From: Bog-950 sp044228435
GTDB taxonomy: Bacteria > Bacteroidota > Bacteroidia > Chitinophagales > LD1
Direction of reading: 5' to 3'
NCBI GenBank assembly: GCA_044228435.1
Contig: JBGAUW010000007.1
Location: 1 to 64,000 of the forward strand
Length of the DNA: 64,000 nt
Position numbers and translations under genes: made by a program. This document shows, piece by piece, positions 17,691 to 27,542 of the stretch (its first letter is position 1; the number at the start of each line of letters is the position of its first letter). The notes under the pieces are model-generated. The model ran no database searches. It saw only the letters and a program-made list of their open reading frames with translations, and had not been told where the DNA came from.

Positions 17691-18395
17691 TTACTCTACC
17701 AAATCTTCTTCTGTAAACTTGTAACCAACGCCGCGTACCGAGTGAAAGTGGCGGGGGGCAGAGGCATCTTTTTCAAAGTATTTACGAAAGGTCATAATAA
17801 AGTTATCGATGGTGCGGGTTGATGGGTTTACATCGTAACCCCAAACAAAGTGCAAAATTTGATTACGCGATACCACCGAATTTTTACGCTCAATTAATAT
17901 CTTAAGCAGGGCAATTTCTTTTTTGGTAAGCTCAATTTCTTTACCGGCTGCCGTTTTTGCCCGGTAGGTTACAAAGTTAATTTCGTTGCCGGCAAATTTA
18001 TAGGTTTTAACGTCTTGTTGCGTACCGCGTTGACTATGTTTTACCAATACTTTTACGCGCATTAAAAGTTCTTCAAGGTTAAATGGTTTGGTCAGGTAAT
18101 CATCGCCACCCAGTTTAAAGCCGCGTACTTTATCTTCGCTACTATCTTTAGCTGTAAGAAACAAAACCGGAGTATCGCTATCTGTTAGCCGTATGTTTTC
18201 GCAAACTTCAAACCCATCAATTTCCGGCATCATTACATCCAGTATAAACAGGTTATAGCGCTGGCCCACAATCTTCTTAAGGGCCTTCTTTCCATTTTCG
18301 GCTACTTCAACATCATAGCCTTCTAATTCAAGGTTTAGCTTTATAGCCTCGCGTAAATTTTCTTCATCTTCTACCAGTAGTATTCGTTGGGTCAT
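17691..18395 (-). CDS. OmpR-family response regulator
   Basis: 234 residues. A receiver domain (about 1-120) has the phospho-acceptor D53 in LFILDVMMPEIDG, the acidic pair ED at 10-11 and the signature lysine in DDYLTKPFNLEELL. A linker leads to a C-terminal winged-helix DNA-binding domain (about 135-230), with ELTKKEIALLKILIERKNSVVSRNQIL and the recognition region STRTIDNFIMTFRKYFE, ending RGVGYKFTEED. The gene lies downstream of the histidine kinase gene (18513-19511) on the same strand, separated by 117 bases. The two form a two-component system with unknown signal. Confidence 0.95.
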   Translation of the reverse strand: MTQRILLVEDEENLREAIKLNLELEGYDVEVAENGKKALKKIVGQRYNLFILDVMMPEIDGFEVCENIRLTDSDTPVLFLTAKDSSEDKVRGFKLGGDDYLTKPFNLEELLMRVKVLVKHSQRGTQQDVKTYKFAGNEINFVTYRAKTAAGKEIELTKKEIALLKILIERKNSVVSRNQILHFVWGYDVNPSTRTIDNFIMTFRKYFEKDASAPRHFHSVRGVGYKFTEEDLVE

Positions 18396-18512
18396 AGGTT
18401 GGGGCTTGTAGGTTAGTTAATTGTGTTTGCGGTATAAGTTTACAAACTAATAAAATAGCAAGTGTCACGGAATTGTAAAAAAAGTAACCGGTAATATAAA
18501 ATAGATTTTAGT

Positions 18513-19511
18513 CTAAGCCGCTTTAGGAAAGCGCAGATTAAAAATGCTGCCATGCGGCTGGTTATCCTCAATATTTATTTCGCCATTGCATATTTCTACC
18601 ACTCGCTTTACAATATATAAACCAAGGCCTGTGCCTTTAGTTTTTCGGGTGTCTTCATTCCCAACTCTGTAGAATTTATCAAATACCTTTTTCTTTTCAG
18701 TATCGCTTATTCCTGCACCGGTATCGGCAACTACCAGGTAAACGTTTTGTGCATCTTCCTGTAAATTCACTTTAACCGTACTCCCCTCAGCAGAGTACTT
18801 AATAGCATTTTCAATCAGGTTAATAACTACCGATGTAAAGCCAAGCGGGTCGGCGTGCAGGTATATGTTTTGCTTAATCTCGGGGTCAATTACTATATCT
18901 TTTTTATTGTGCGAAAATCTGTCGGCTACCGAGCGCACAATTTCAGAAATGTTCAGTTCATCACTGCCCAGGCCAGGCTCTTCACGCTCAATTTTAGCGG
19001 CAAACAATATGTTATCTACCAGCGATTCAAGTCTGTCTAAGTCAATTAGCGAATTGTTGATGAGTTTGTTCGATTGCCCGGGCTCCAGTTTGTGCCTCGT
19101 CATGGTTTGAAGCGAAAGCTTGATGGTAGATAGTGGTGATTTTAATTCGTGCGTAATGGATAAAAGAAAGTTGCGCTGTTGCGAGGCAAGTGCCAACTCG
19201 TGCAAAAAAACTTTTCTAACACCCCATAGTCCTATCAATAAAAGAACTATAAACACTCCACCCTCGGTAACTATCATAAACCGTTGCCGGTTATACTTGG
19301 TGCTTATTTCCTGGTAATCCTGCGACTTTGAATAATCCTGCCCGGGCAAACTTTTTTCGTATGTAATTCGGTGCAGCTCAATTTTTTCGTTGTAGGCAGT
19401 TTCGTTTTTGGCATACAACAAATAAGCCCACCACAGCGCAAAAGCTATTATATACGCAAACACAAAGTAAAATGTGTTGAATGGTTTTGAAGAGAATGAT
19501 TTTTTAAACAT
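18513..19511 (-). CDS. Membrane sensor histidine kinase
   Basis: 332 residues. Two membrane helices (about 12-33 and 79-98) enclose a small periplasmic domain of about 45 polar residues, too small for a known sensor fold. The HisKA domain has H121 in SITHELKSPLSTIKLS. The HATPase_c domain has the N box (NLIENAIKYS), the G1 box (VVADTGAGISDTEKKKVFDKFYR) and the G2 box (KGTGLGLYIVKR). No HAMP domain is evident. It pairs with the OmpR-type regulator just downstream. The short periplasmic loop suggests sensing of a membrane or envelope cue rather than a bulky ligand (inference). Confidence 0.94.
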   Translation of the reverse strand: MFKKSFSSKPFNTFYFVFAYIIAFALWWAYLLYAKNETAYNEKIELHRITYEKSLPGQDYSKSQDYQEISTKYNRQRFMIVTEGGVFIVLLLIGLWGVRKVFLHELALASQQRNFLLSITHELKSPLSTIKLSLQTMTRHKLEPGQSNKLINNSLIDLDRLESLVDNILFAAKIEREEPGLGSDELNISEIVRSVADRFSHNKKDIVIDPEIKQNIYLHADPLGFTSVVINLIENAIKYSAEGSTVKVNLQEDAQNVYLVVADTGAGISDTEKKKVFDKFYRVGNEDTRKTKGTGLGLYIVKRVVEICNGEINIEDNQPHGSIFNLRFPKAA

Positions 19512-19569
19512 GCGATAAAGATATGGGGAATTGGTGAAATGGAATTCTGAATTTTACTATTTTCAAGTT

Positions 19570-20397
19570 ATGGCTAAAAAGAAGAGAAATAAGAAGTCGT
19601 TAGAAGAACTGGGGACGGAGAATGAATTGCTGAAACTTAAAATGATGGCGGAGTTTGGTGGTGATTTTATGGGTGGCGAAGATTTGCCGGCCGATATAGA
19701 GAATCAGTTTTTAAAGCAGGTAATAAATTTTCATAAGCAGCACGATCCAAATAAAGTTACTACTGTTTACAAATATATAGGCGAACCGGAATACAACCAC
19801 GTTAACGACCTTGGGGATAAAGAAGTAGCAAAAGAGTTAAAGAAGCTTCTTAAAGTAATGGATAAAAGTGGCGTAGGGTTAAGCTATCTGCCAGAAACCT
19901 CCGTTCGCGAAATTTACCGGTTTATTACCGAAGAACTATTTAAGCACGAGATTGAAGATGTGAAGATAAAGGGTTGGGTAAACCAGTTTATTTATGAGGA
20001 GTTTCACCCTAATCCGGAGCATGATGTGCGCAGTGCTGTTTACTTTTGCCTGCAATCGATTTTTGATAAAGGGCATGCTTTGTTTGAAGAACATTATAGC
20101 GAAGAAATGAAAGATAGCATTGGCCTATCAATGGAGTTAGAAGAGTTTCAGGCTAAAATTGAAGCTTTTTGGAACAGGTTTAATAATATAAAACTGGAAA
20201 CGCACACATTTGAAAAAATAGTGGTTGATAAAGAGGCGGGTACCGCCCATGCTGTATGTAATGTAGCGTATAAGACGCAAACACAAAAGGGTAGAAAGTT
20301 TAAAAAGGAGCAAACTATAGTAGAGGTTAGCCTGGGCCGTAGCAAATTTTTGGATAGCTGGTGGGAGATAAGGCAGGTAGTTACTGATGTGCTGTAG
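19570..20397 (+). CDS. Conserved hypothetical protein with SnoaL/NTF2-like C-terminal region
   Basis: 275 residues from the ATG at 19570. A longer frame from 19531 would add 13 unlikely residues and run closer to the divergent kinase gene, and MAKKKRNKKSLEELG is a typical cytoplasmic start. The protein begins with a very basic stretch and is acidic and helical through the middle (KEVAKELKKLLKVMDKSGVGLSYLPE). Its last ~100 residues (LEEFQAKIEAFWNRFNNIKLETHTFEKIVVDKEAGTAHAVCNVAYKTQ) have the helix-then-beta rhythm of an NTF2/SnoaL-like fold. No catalytic motif is seen. It is divergent from the kinase gene by about 58 bases, so the two may share control sequences. Confidence 0.75.
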   Translation: MAKKKRNKKSLEELGTENELLKLKMMAEFGGDFMGGEDLPADIENQFLKQVINFHKQHDPNKVTTVYKYIGEPEYNHVNDLGDKEVAKELKKLLKVMDKSGVGLSYLPETSVREIYRFITEELFKHEIEDVKIKGWVNQFIYEEFHPNPEHDVRSAVYFCLQSIFDKGHALFEEHYSEEMKDSIGLSMELEEFQAKIEAFWNRFNNIKLETHTFEKIVVDKEAGTAHAVCNVAYKTQTQKGRKFKKEQTIVEVSLGRSKFLDSWWEIRQVVTDVL

Positions 20398-20446
20398 GCT
20401 AATTTAGTTTTAAAAGGAATTACCCCTAATCACTTAAATTTTACCC

Positions 20447-20926
20447 ATGGGCAACACCAGACCATTGCTGATAAGTTTCGCAGCTTTTATATTAACCCTC
20501 GCCGGCATGCTATGGAGCGAGCAACAGGCTGGTTGCGGAACCATAATAATACCCTTAGAGCTGGTGCCTGATATTGCTACGTTTAAGCACATGATTTTGG
20601 GCTGTAGTGTGGATTGGATTAAGCGCAATACCCTGCTCGATTTCGTTTTTCTTGCCACGTATTCAGCTACACTATTTTACGGATTAAAAAGCCTTTCGGC
20701 CCGGTTAGCACCCTATGCCTGGCTTACGCTGTTACCAGCTGCGTTTGATTGCGTGGAAAACGTATTGCTGATAAAGTTTTTATACGCCGATGTAGCCGAT
20801 GTAAGCCCTTTAGCTTTCAGTACCTATTATTATTGCGTACACATTAAGTTTGTGCTACTGGTAATTATACTAATAACCATGCTTGTATTGGCGCTGAAAC
20901 TTTTATTTGGCAAATTGGCCAAATAA
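20447..20926 (+). CDS. Small integral membrane protein, four predicted helices
   Basis: 159 residues, ATG at 20447. Four membrane helices are visible (about 5-25, 66-85, 90-112 and 128-155). A loop after the first contains two cysteines (CGTIII and LGCSVDWIKRN). No family is recognised. The pattern LLDFVFLATYSATLFYGL followed by LLPAAFDCVENVLLIKFLY resembles uncharacterised four-helix membrane proteins that carry a 'D.xEN' motif in the third helix. It lies 49 bases after the previous gene on the same strand and converges with the E2 gene. Function unknown. Confidence 0.75.
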   Translation: MGNTRPLLISFAAFILTLAGMLWSEQQAGCGTIIIPLELVPDIATFKHMILGCSVDWIKRNTLLDFVFLATYSATLFYGLKSLSARLAPYAWLTLLPAAFDCVENVLLIKFLYADVADVSPLAFSTYYYCVHIKFVLLVIILITMLVLALKLLFGKLAK

Positions 20927-20936
20927 AAAAAATGAA

Positions 20937-22232
20937 TTATATATCTCTGTTGGTATCAAAGTTTTCCAGGTAGTCGGCCACCCGGCGAACAAAAGTTCCC
21001 CCTAATGCTCCATCAATAATACGGTGGTCGTAGCTATGTGAAAGGAACATCATGTGGCGGATACCAATAGTATCCCCTTGTTCGGTTTCAATTACCACAG
21101 GTTTCTTTTTAATAGCGCCGGTTGCCAGTATGGCTACCTGCGGCTGCATAATTACCGGTGTGCCCATTACATTGCCAAAGGTGCCCACGTTAGATACGGT
21201 GTACGTTCCACCGTCAATCTCTTCCGGTTTTAGTTTGCCAAGGCGTGCGCGGCCTGCAAGGTCGTTCACCTTTTTAGCTATGCCTACAATGTTTAGCAGG
21301 TCGGCATTTTTAATTACCGGCACTATTAAATTGCCCGAAGGCAAAGCGGCAGCCATACCAACGTTTATATCTTTTTTTACTACTATGTTGGTACCATCTA
21401 CCGATGAGTTTACCAGCGGAAAATCGCGTAGTGCTTTTACAACAGCCTCTATGAAAATAGGAGTGAAGGTTAAGTTTTCTCCATACAGGTCATTAAACTT
21501 CTTCTTCATTTTATTGCGCCATAGCACAATATTGGTTACGTCGGCTTCTACAAAGCTTGTAACGTGGGCCGATGTTCGCTTGCTCTTAACCATGTTATCG
21601 GCTATAAGGCGGCGCATACGGTCCATTTCAATAATCTCTACATTTCCACTATACGATTTTGCAGCTACTACCTTTGTTTCTTCAGGTTTGGCTTCTGCCA
21701 CAGGGGCTACCCGTAATTCTGCAGGTTTACTTGCTTCTGCATTACCGGTGGTGCGGTTTTGCACATAGGTCAGTACATCCTTTTTAGTAACGCGGCCTTC
21801 GGCACCGGTCCCCGGCAGGGCCTCTAATTCTGCCATAGATATTCCTTCCTGGCGGGCTATATTCAGTACCAGTGGCGAGTAAAATCTATCAGATGCGATG
21901 GGCACAGACGTTGTTTCTGCCTTCGGAGCCTTTATTTCGGTTTTTACAACTTTGTTTTCTGCCTTTGGGGCAGGGGCTGCGGTTGCTGCTGCATCTGTTT
22001 CTAAAACGGCTACCGCTTTACCCACGGCAACCACCTCTCCCTCCTTATACAATAGCTTTTGAAGTACACCACCTACTGGAGAAGGAACTTCAGAGTCTAC
22101 CTTATCAGTTGCAATTTCTAAAACAGCCTCGTCCAGCTTTACCACGTCACCTTCTTTCTTTAGCCATTTAAGAATTGTAGCCTCAGTAATACTTTCGCCC
22201 ATTTTGGGCATTATTAATTCAAATTGTGCCAT
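20937..22232 (-). CDS. Dihydrolipoyllysine acyltransferase (E2) of a 2-oxoacid dehydrogenase complex
   Basis: 431 residues in three parts. The lipoyl domain (about 1-78) has the lipoylated lysine K44 in ATDKVDSE. An Ala/Pro/Lys-rich linker follows. The E3/E1-binding domain (about 119-157) is SPLVLNIARQEGISMAELEALPGTGAEGRVTKKDVLTYV. The catalytic acyltransferase domain (about 195-431) has the active-site pair H403 and D407 in SYDHRIIDG. It passes acyl groups from E1 to CoA. Substrate (pyruvate, 2-oxoglutarate or branched-chain) cannot be fixed from this gene alone. No E1 or E3 gene is adjacent, so the complex is encoded at dispersed loci or this is a stand-alone E2. Confidence 0.93.
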   Translation of the reverse strand: MAQFELIMPKMGESITEATILKWLKKEGDVVKLDEAVLEIATDKVDSEVPSPVGGVLQKLLYKEGEVVAVGKAVAVLETDAAATAAPAPKAENKVVKTEIKAPKAETTSVPIASDRFYSPLVLNIARQEGISMAELEALPGTGAEGRVTKKDVLTYVQNRTTGNAEASKPAELRVAPVAEAKPEETKVVAAKSYSGNVEIIEMDRMRRLIADNMVKSKRTSAHVTSFVEADVTNIVLWRNKMKKKFNDLYGENLTFTPIFIEAVVKALRDFPLVNSSVDGTNIVVKKDINVGMAAALPSGNLIVPVIKNADLLNIVGIAKKVNDLAGRARLGKLKPEEIDGGTYTVSNVGTFGNVMGTPVIMQPQVAILATGAIKKKPVVIETEQGDTIGIRHMMFLSHSYDHRIIDGALGGTFVRRVADYLENFDTNRDI

Positions 22233-22371
22233 TTGTATTGTTTACGCGGGGCTAAAATACACGGATTGACGAAATTGAGAAGCGAAGCCTTTTTAACAAT
22301 TAAAATTGCGCTATCTTATTTAACTCTCTCCACAGGCTATACACAATTGCAACTGGGTAAAGGTTGTTTAT

Positions 22372-22401
22372 TTTGCCGTTGCCTGTTTAGGGTTAAATTT
22401 G
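22372..22401 (+). promoter_or_regulatory. Strong Bacteroidota-type promoter of the M43/SprB-repeat gene
   Basis: TTTG at 22372-22375, 18 bases, then TAAATTTG at 22394-22401, a perfect TAnnTTTG -7 box. The start codon at 22428 is 26 bases downstream. This also supports choosing 22428 as the start, since the promoter lies inside the longer frame that opens at 22224. Confidence 0.75.
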
Positions 22402-22427
22402 CTCCAATTTTTAAAAGAAAAACATCC

Positions 22428-25400
22428 ATGATCAAAAGAATTTTAGTATTGGCCATTTTAATTGGCGTGTTCGCAACAGGGTTTTCTCAGGCATACCGAA
22501 CCTGCTTTGCTACTGAGGCTACCGAAAAACTGAGAACACAGAATCCTAATTACAATATCCAAATGGAGCGAACTATAAATATGCTTCGCAAGTTTGTAGC
22601 TACCGGCCAACAAGACCCAAACTATGCATCGCGGGCAGTGCGCACCATTCCAGTAATATTTCACGTGCTTTATAACAGCAATACCCCTGCTCAAAATGTT
22701 TCCGATGCCATTATTCAACAAACATTTGCGCAGCTTAACCGCGATTACAGTAAAACTAATACGGAGTTGAATTCGGCCCGCTCTGTTGTTCAGCCCATAG
22801 CTGTAAATACCGAAATTCAGTTTTGCCTGGCGCAGCGAGACCCTAACGGAGCAACCCTCGCTACCCCTGGTATAACAAGAAAAGCTACCACTAAAAGCTG
22901 CTGGGATCGTAATACAGAAGCAGATGATATGAAATACAATTCTACCGGCGGAGATAATGCCTGGAATCCACTTAACTACCTGAATATATGGATAGTTTCA
23001 ATTTGTGGTACCAATCCACAAACGGGCGGCGTGGCCGGGTACTCATATATCGCCTCGGTAGGTAATGGCCTGCACGGTCAATCTTACGATGGTATAGTAA
23101 TAGATTATTCTATTGGATTAGGAAATGGTAACTCAACACTAACTCATGAAGTTGGACACTACCTTGGATTATATCACACCTGGGGTACACAGGCAACCAA
23201 TGCATGTGGTACTACTGTGCCTACACTTGATGATGGCTTTAGCGATACCCCGGATAGCAGGCAGCCACATACCAATTGTACGGCATCTGCTTCCTGCACC
23301 GGCAATTCGGCTTATGGTGATTTGCATGAAGATTTTATGGATTATAGTAGCTGCCCGGCTTTGTTTACTACCCAGCAGGCTAACTACATGAATAATATCC
23401 TTACAAACGAGCGCACCAGTTTAATTAATAGTACCGTTTGTAGTTCCACAGGCGCGCCGGTTGCAAACTTTACCGGTACACCTACTACTGTATGTAGCGG
23501 ACAATCAGTTACTTTTACCAATACCTCTACCGGCACCGGCAACACTTATAGCTGGACTTTTGCCGGCGGAACCCCGGGCACATCCACAGCCACTAACCCT
23601 ACTGTAACTTATAATACCCCGGGCACCTACACGGTTACGCTGGTAGCTACCAACACTAATGGCAATAACACAAAAACACAAACTAATTATATTACCGTAT
23701 CGGGAACAAATGCGTTACCTTTAGCCGAAGGTTTTGATGGAACTACTTTTCCTCCCACCGGCTGGGCGGTAAATAATCCCGATGCAGCCACTACCTGGGC
23801 GCGAACTACCTCTGCCAGCGGTTTTGGAACTTCTACCGCTTGTGCTTACGTTTATAACTTTAATTATAATGCCCCGGGTCAAAAAGATTGGCTTATTACA
23901 CCATCGTATAATTTTACGGGGGTAACCAGCGGAAGGATTAAATGGGATTATGCTTACCGCCCGTATAATCAGGCTGGCTATGAAGATTCACTGGAGGTTT
24001 TGTATTCTACCAATTGCGGGGCTACCTGGATTTCGCTATGGCGCCGAGGCGGGGCTCAATTAGGAACCGCTACTGCTACAGATAGTAACTTTGTGGCAAG
24101 AGCTAACCAATGGAGGCAGGATTCAGTTTCGTTGGCTGCCTTAAGTGGCCAAAGCAATGTACGCTTTGCTTTTAAAAATGCATGCGAGTATGGCAATAAC
24201 ATATTTTTAGATAATGTAAATATTTACAATGCCAACGCACAAGGCGGTTTAGCACCGGTTGCTGATTTTGTGGGCACGCCAACTACTGTAGTAGTGGGTA
24301 ATACAGTTGCTTTTACCGATTTATCTACCAACAGCCCTACCAGCCGCAGCTGGTCTTTTACTGGTGGCACACCCAACAGCTCTACTGCGCAAAATCCAAC
24401 TATTACGTATAATACAGTAGGAACTTATAACGTATCGCTAACGGCTACAAACGGCAATGGTAGCAATACAGCCACCAAAACAAACTATATTACGGTAATA
24501 GCTGCAGGTGGCGGACAAACCTGCGATACTTTGCAAAATACAACTGCGCTTGATACGCTGGCCTTATATACGTTAGGCGCTAATGGTTATTTATCGGGTA
24601 ACAACAGTTACGGCGATTTAGCCAAGGCAGAGTTTTATACCAACACCCAAAGCATTAATGTAAATGGCGCATTTTTTCTTTTTGGCCGTGGGGTAGTTAA
24701 TGGCGCAGGTAGTATAACAGCTAATGTTTGGGATGCCAGCGGGGCCGGCGGCACGCCGGGCGCAGTACCTGTAGCTACCAGTGCGGCCGTTAACATAAGC
24801 ACTATTATACAAGCAGTAAATAATAACTTCCAATATATATACATTCCGTTTACTACGCCGCCTACCATTACCGGTAATTTTTATGTAGGTTTTACACTAC
24901 CCACCGGCACAGGCGATAGCGTAGCAATTTTTACCACATCGGTAAATTCGCCATCCGTTGGGCAGGGCTGGGAGCAATGGAGCGACGGAACATGGCACAA
25001 CTATAACGATGCCTGGGATCAGGTAATTCCGGGTTTTGAGGTAAGCAATATTATATACCCTGCAATTTGTACCACCACTGGTGGTGGCGGCCCTGTAGCT
25101 TCATTCACCGCTAACAATACTTCGGTTTGTGCGGGTTCTACCGTTAGCTTTACCAGCACCTCTACAGGTAGCCCAACTTCTTACAGCTGGTCGTTTACCG
25201 GCGGCTCACCTACAGCATCTTCTCTGCAAAATCCTTCGGTAGTTTATAATACACCGGGCACTTATGCTGTTTCGTTAACTGCATCAAATGCCAATGGCAG
25301 CAACACTTCGCCACAAGGCACCATTACAGTTTATGCTAAACCAACGGTAACATCTTCTTCAGTATCCGTATTGTGCTATGGTGGCTCCACGGGTTCAGCT

Positions 25401-27395
25401 ACCGTAATACCATCGGGTGGTACCCCGGGCTATACTTATAATTGGAGTGGTGGCGGAACTTTAGCTACAATCAGTAATAAGATCGCAAACACTTATACCG
25501 TTACAGTAACCGATTCACGCTCTTGCTCTGTTACTACCTCGGTAAATATTGGGCAGCCACTGGCTGCGCTTACGGCTGTAGCGAGCGCAAATAATGCTGC
25601 TTGTAATCAGGCAAATGGTAGTGCCAGTGTTATAGCTTCGGGTGGCTCGGGTAATAACACCTATATCTGGAGCAACCAGGCAACCACGGCTAATGTGCCA
25701 AACTTAGTGCCGGGCACGTATAGTGTTACAGTAACCGATGGTAACGGTTGCAGTGCTACTGCCTCTGCTACGGTAGGTAATGCGGTTAATAATTTTGCTG
25801 TAAGTATTAGTTCTCAAAATGCTACCTGTGGCCTAAATAATGGTTCAGCCTCGGCAATACCTAACGACCCTAATGGTGTTACTTACCAATGGAACAATAC
25901 TTCTACCAACGGGTCTATAGCGAGTCTTGATGCGGGCACTTATTCTGTTACCGTTACCAACCCTGCCGGTTGCACGGCCTCATCGGTTGCTATTATCAGT
26001 AGCACGCCCAATAACTTAAGTGTAAGCTTTACCACTACACAAACAGCATGTGGCCAGTCTAACGGCGGCGCAACAGTTAATGCCACCGGCGGCGTAACCC
26101 CATATACCTACAACTGGGGTACGGGCTCTACCACCAGCAGTATTACTAACGTAGCTGCAGGTGCATACCCTGTAACGGTTACCGATAATGCAGGTTGCAC
26201 TATTTTAGGTAATGCGTCGGTAAGCAATACAGGTGGGCCTTCTATTACTATCACCCCTACCTCGCCAACCTGTTTTGGAGGGCAAAACGGTGGTGCTACG
26301 GCCTCGGTTAGTGGCGGTAACGGTCCGTTTAATTATAACTGGAGCAGCGGTGGTTCATCTAACTCTATTACTGGTGTAGGAGCAGGAACGTATGTGGTTA
26401 GTGTTACTGATAATTCGCAATGCGTTGCAGTGCAGTCTGTAACGGTTACTAACCCGGCGGCTATCAATGTAAGTGTGGTTACTACCGGAGCACTTTGCGG
26501 GCAGCAAAACGGAACGGCCTTAGTTTCGGCCACCGGCGGAACAGGCTCTTACACTTACAACTGGAACAATTCTACAACTACTGCAAATAACAGCAACCTT
26601 GCTGGCGGAAGCGTAAGCGTTACTGTAACCGATGGTAATAGCTGCACCGCAACAGCCGCAGGGCAGGTTGGTTCAACCCTTGGCCCAACATCTACCTTAA
26701 ATGCTATTAACGGTACCTGCCAAATTGCTCCACAGATTAATGCCAGCGTGGCGGGTGGTACATTGCCTTACACTTACTTATGGAGCAATGGCGCTACTAC
26801 TCAAAATATTCAGGGTATAGCTGCCGGTTCTTATACTATAACAATTACCGATGCCAACGGGTGCAGAAGTATTACTTCGGCAACGGTTACTGATAATTCA
26901 ACCGTTAACGTAACCTTCAATTCGCAAAACCCAAGTGTGGCTAATAACGATGGGTCTATTACTGCCAGCCCAAGTGGCGGCCAGTCTCCATACAGCTTTA
27001 GCTGGAGCACCGGCGCAACTACAGCGCAGGTTACAAACCTGGCTGCAGGCACTTACTCGGTAACTATTACCGATGCAAACAGTTGTGTAAAAACAGCCAG
27101 CGTTACACTTACGGCACCTGCCACCGGTATTTCGAATGTTGCCGATATTACTTCTATAAAACTTTACCCTAACCCGGCTAAAGATGTTTGCAACCTGCAA
27201 ATTGAATTAGCCCGTGCACAGGCTATTGATATAAGAATGTATAACAGCATTGGCCAACAGGTTTACAGCAAGCACGAAACCAACTTTAAAAACGGTATTG
27301 TGGTAATGGATATTAGCGAGCTGGCAGCGGCAGTGTATACTATCCGTATACAAGCTAGCGGAAGCAATGAAACACTTCGATTTGTGAAAGAATAA
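22428..27395 (+). CDS. Secreted M43-type metalloprotease fused to PKD domains, eight SprB-like repeats and a T9SS type-A domain
   Basis: 1655 residues from the ATG at 22428. Signal peptide MIKRILVLAILIGVFATGFSQ. The metalloprotease domain (about 70-325) has the zinc motif HEVGHYLGLYH (H240, E241, H244, H250) and a Met-turn-like FMDYS, as in M43 (cytophagalysin/pappalysin-like) enzymes. PKD domains follow (TYSWTFAGGTPGTSTATNPTVTYNTPGTYTV and two later copies), with a jelly-roll adhesion-like domain between them. Next come eight consecutive SprB-like repeats of about 72-75 residues (consensus NGSATVxxSGGTxPYTYNWSxGxTTxxITNLxAGTYSVTVTDxNGC). The end (IKLYPNPAKDVCNLQIE to LRFVKE) is a type-A sorting domain. 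It should be a surface-exposed or released protease with a long adhesive stalk. Confidence 0.92.
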   Translation: MIKRILVLAILIGVFATGFSQAYRTCFATEATEKLRTQNPNYNIQMERTINMLRKFVATGQQDPNYASRAVRTIPVIFHVLYNSNTPAQNVSDAIIQQTFAQLNRDYSKTNTELNSARSVVQPIAVNTEIQFCLAQRDPNGATLATPGITRKATTKSCWDRNTEADDMKYNSTGGDNAWNPLNYLNIWIVSICGTNPQTGGVAGYSYIASVGNGLHGQSYDGIVIDYSIGLGNGNSTLTHEVGHYLGLYHTWGTQATNACGTTVPTLDDGFSDTPDSRQPHTNCTASASCTGNSAYGDLHEDFMDYSSCPALFTTQQANYMNNILTNERTSLINSTVCSSTGAPVANFTGTPTTVCSGQSVTFTNTSTGTGNTYSWTFAGGTPGTSTATNPTVTYNTPGTYTVTLVATNTNGNNTKTQTNYITVSGTNALPLAEGFDGTTFPPTGWAVNNPDAATTWARTTSASGFGTSTACAYVYNFNYNAPGQKDWLITPSYNFTGVTSGRIKWDYAYRPYNQAGYEDSLEVLYSTNCGATWISLWRRGGAQLGTATATDSNFVARANQWRQDSVSLAALSGQSNVRFAFKNACEYGNNIFLDNVNIYNANAQGGLAPVADFVGTPTTVVVGNTVAFTDLSTNSPTSRSWSFTGGTPNSSTAQNPTITYNTVGTYNVSLTATNGNGSNTATKTNYITVIAAGGGQTCDTLQNTTALDTLALYTLGANGYLSGNNSYGDLAKAEFYTNTQSINVNGAFFLFGRGVVNGAGSITANVWDASGAGGTPGAVPVATSAAVNISTIIQAVNNNFQYIYIPFTTPPTITGNFYVGFTLPTGTGDSVAIFTTSVNSPSVGQGWEQWSDGTWHNYNDAWDQVIPGFEVSNIIYPAICTTTGGGGPVASFTANNTSVCAGSTVSFTSTSTGSPTSYSWSFTGGSPTASSLQNPSVVYNTPGTYAVSLTASNANGSNTSPQGTITVYAKPTVTSSSVSVLCYGGSTGSATVIPSGGTPGYTYNWSGGGTLATISNKIANTYTVTVTDSRSCSVTTSVNIGQPLAALTAVASANNAACNQANGSASVIASGGSGNNTYIWSNQATTANVPNLVPGTYSVTVTDGNGCSATASATVGNAVNNFAVSISSQNATCGLNNGSASAIPNDPNGVTYQWNNTSTNGSIASLDAGTYSVTVTNPAGCTASSVAIISSTPNNLSVSFTTTQTACGQSNGGATVNATGGVTPYTYNWGTGSTTSSITNVAAGAYPVTVTDNAGCTILGNASVSNTGGPSITITPTSPTCFGGQNGGATASVSGGNGPFNYNWSSGGSSNSITGVGAGTYVVSVTDNSQCVAVQSVTVTNPAAINVSVVTTGALCGQQNGTALVSATGGTGSYTYNWNNSTTTANNSNLAGGSVSVTVTDGNSCTATAAGQVGSTLGPTSTLNAINGTCQIAPQINASVAGGTLPYTYLWSNGATTQNIQGIAAGSYTITITDANGCRSITSATVTDNSTVNVTFNSQNPSVANNDGSITASPSGGQSPYSFSWSTGATTAQVTNLAAGTYSVTITDANSCVKTASVTLTAPATGISNVADITSIKLYPNPAKDVCNLQIELARAQAIDIRMYNSIGQQVYSKHETNFKNGIVVMDISELAAAVYTIRIQASGSNETLRFVKE

Positions 27396-27420
27396 TTAAA
27401 TCTTTAGATGGTAAAACAGG

Positions 27421-27455
27421 AAAGCCGTTTCTTTTTAGGAACGGCTTTTCTTTTT
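27421..27455 (+). terminator. Rho-independent terminator after the M43/SprB-repeat gene
   Basis: AAAGCCGTT (27421-27429) pairs with AACGGCTTT (27440-27448), a 9-bp stem with a 10-base loop. It is followed by TCTTTTT, 26 bases after the stop codon. Confidence 0.8.
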
Positions 27456-27483
27456 AATGCATGATGTCCCTTCATTTAGCGGC

Positions 27484-27521
27484 AATAAAAAAAGCCCTGC
27501 AGCTATATGCAACAGGGCCTT
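27484..27521 (-). terminator. Rho-independent terminator of the sulfotransferase cassette
   Basis: GCCCTG (27494-27499) pairs with CAGGGC (27513-27518). Reading the minus strand, the stem is followed by seven T (complement of 27487-27493). It lies about 22 bases past the sulfotransferase stop codon. Confidence 0.75.
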
Positions 27522-27542
27522 ATATGTGTTTTAAAAGGTAGT

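Noticed and set aside
21052..21768. 238-codon open frame on the plus strand opposite the E2 gene
   Set aside because: It lies wholly antisense to a well-supported acyltransferase with intact catalytic and lipoyl motifs, and its translation is low-complexity and Ser/Thr-rich without a domain.
22224..22427. Extension of the M43 protease frame to an earlier ATG
   Set aside because: It would precede a clear signal peptide, contain the gene's own promoter and overlap the divergent E2 start.
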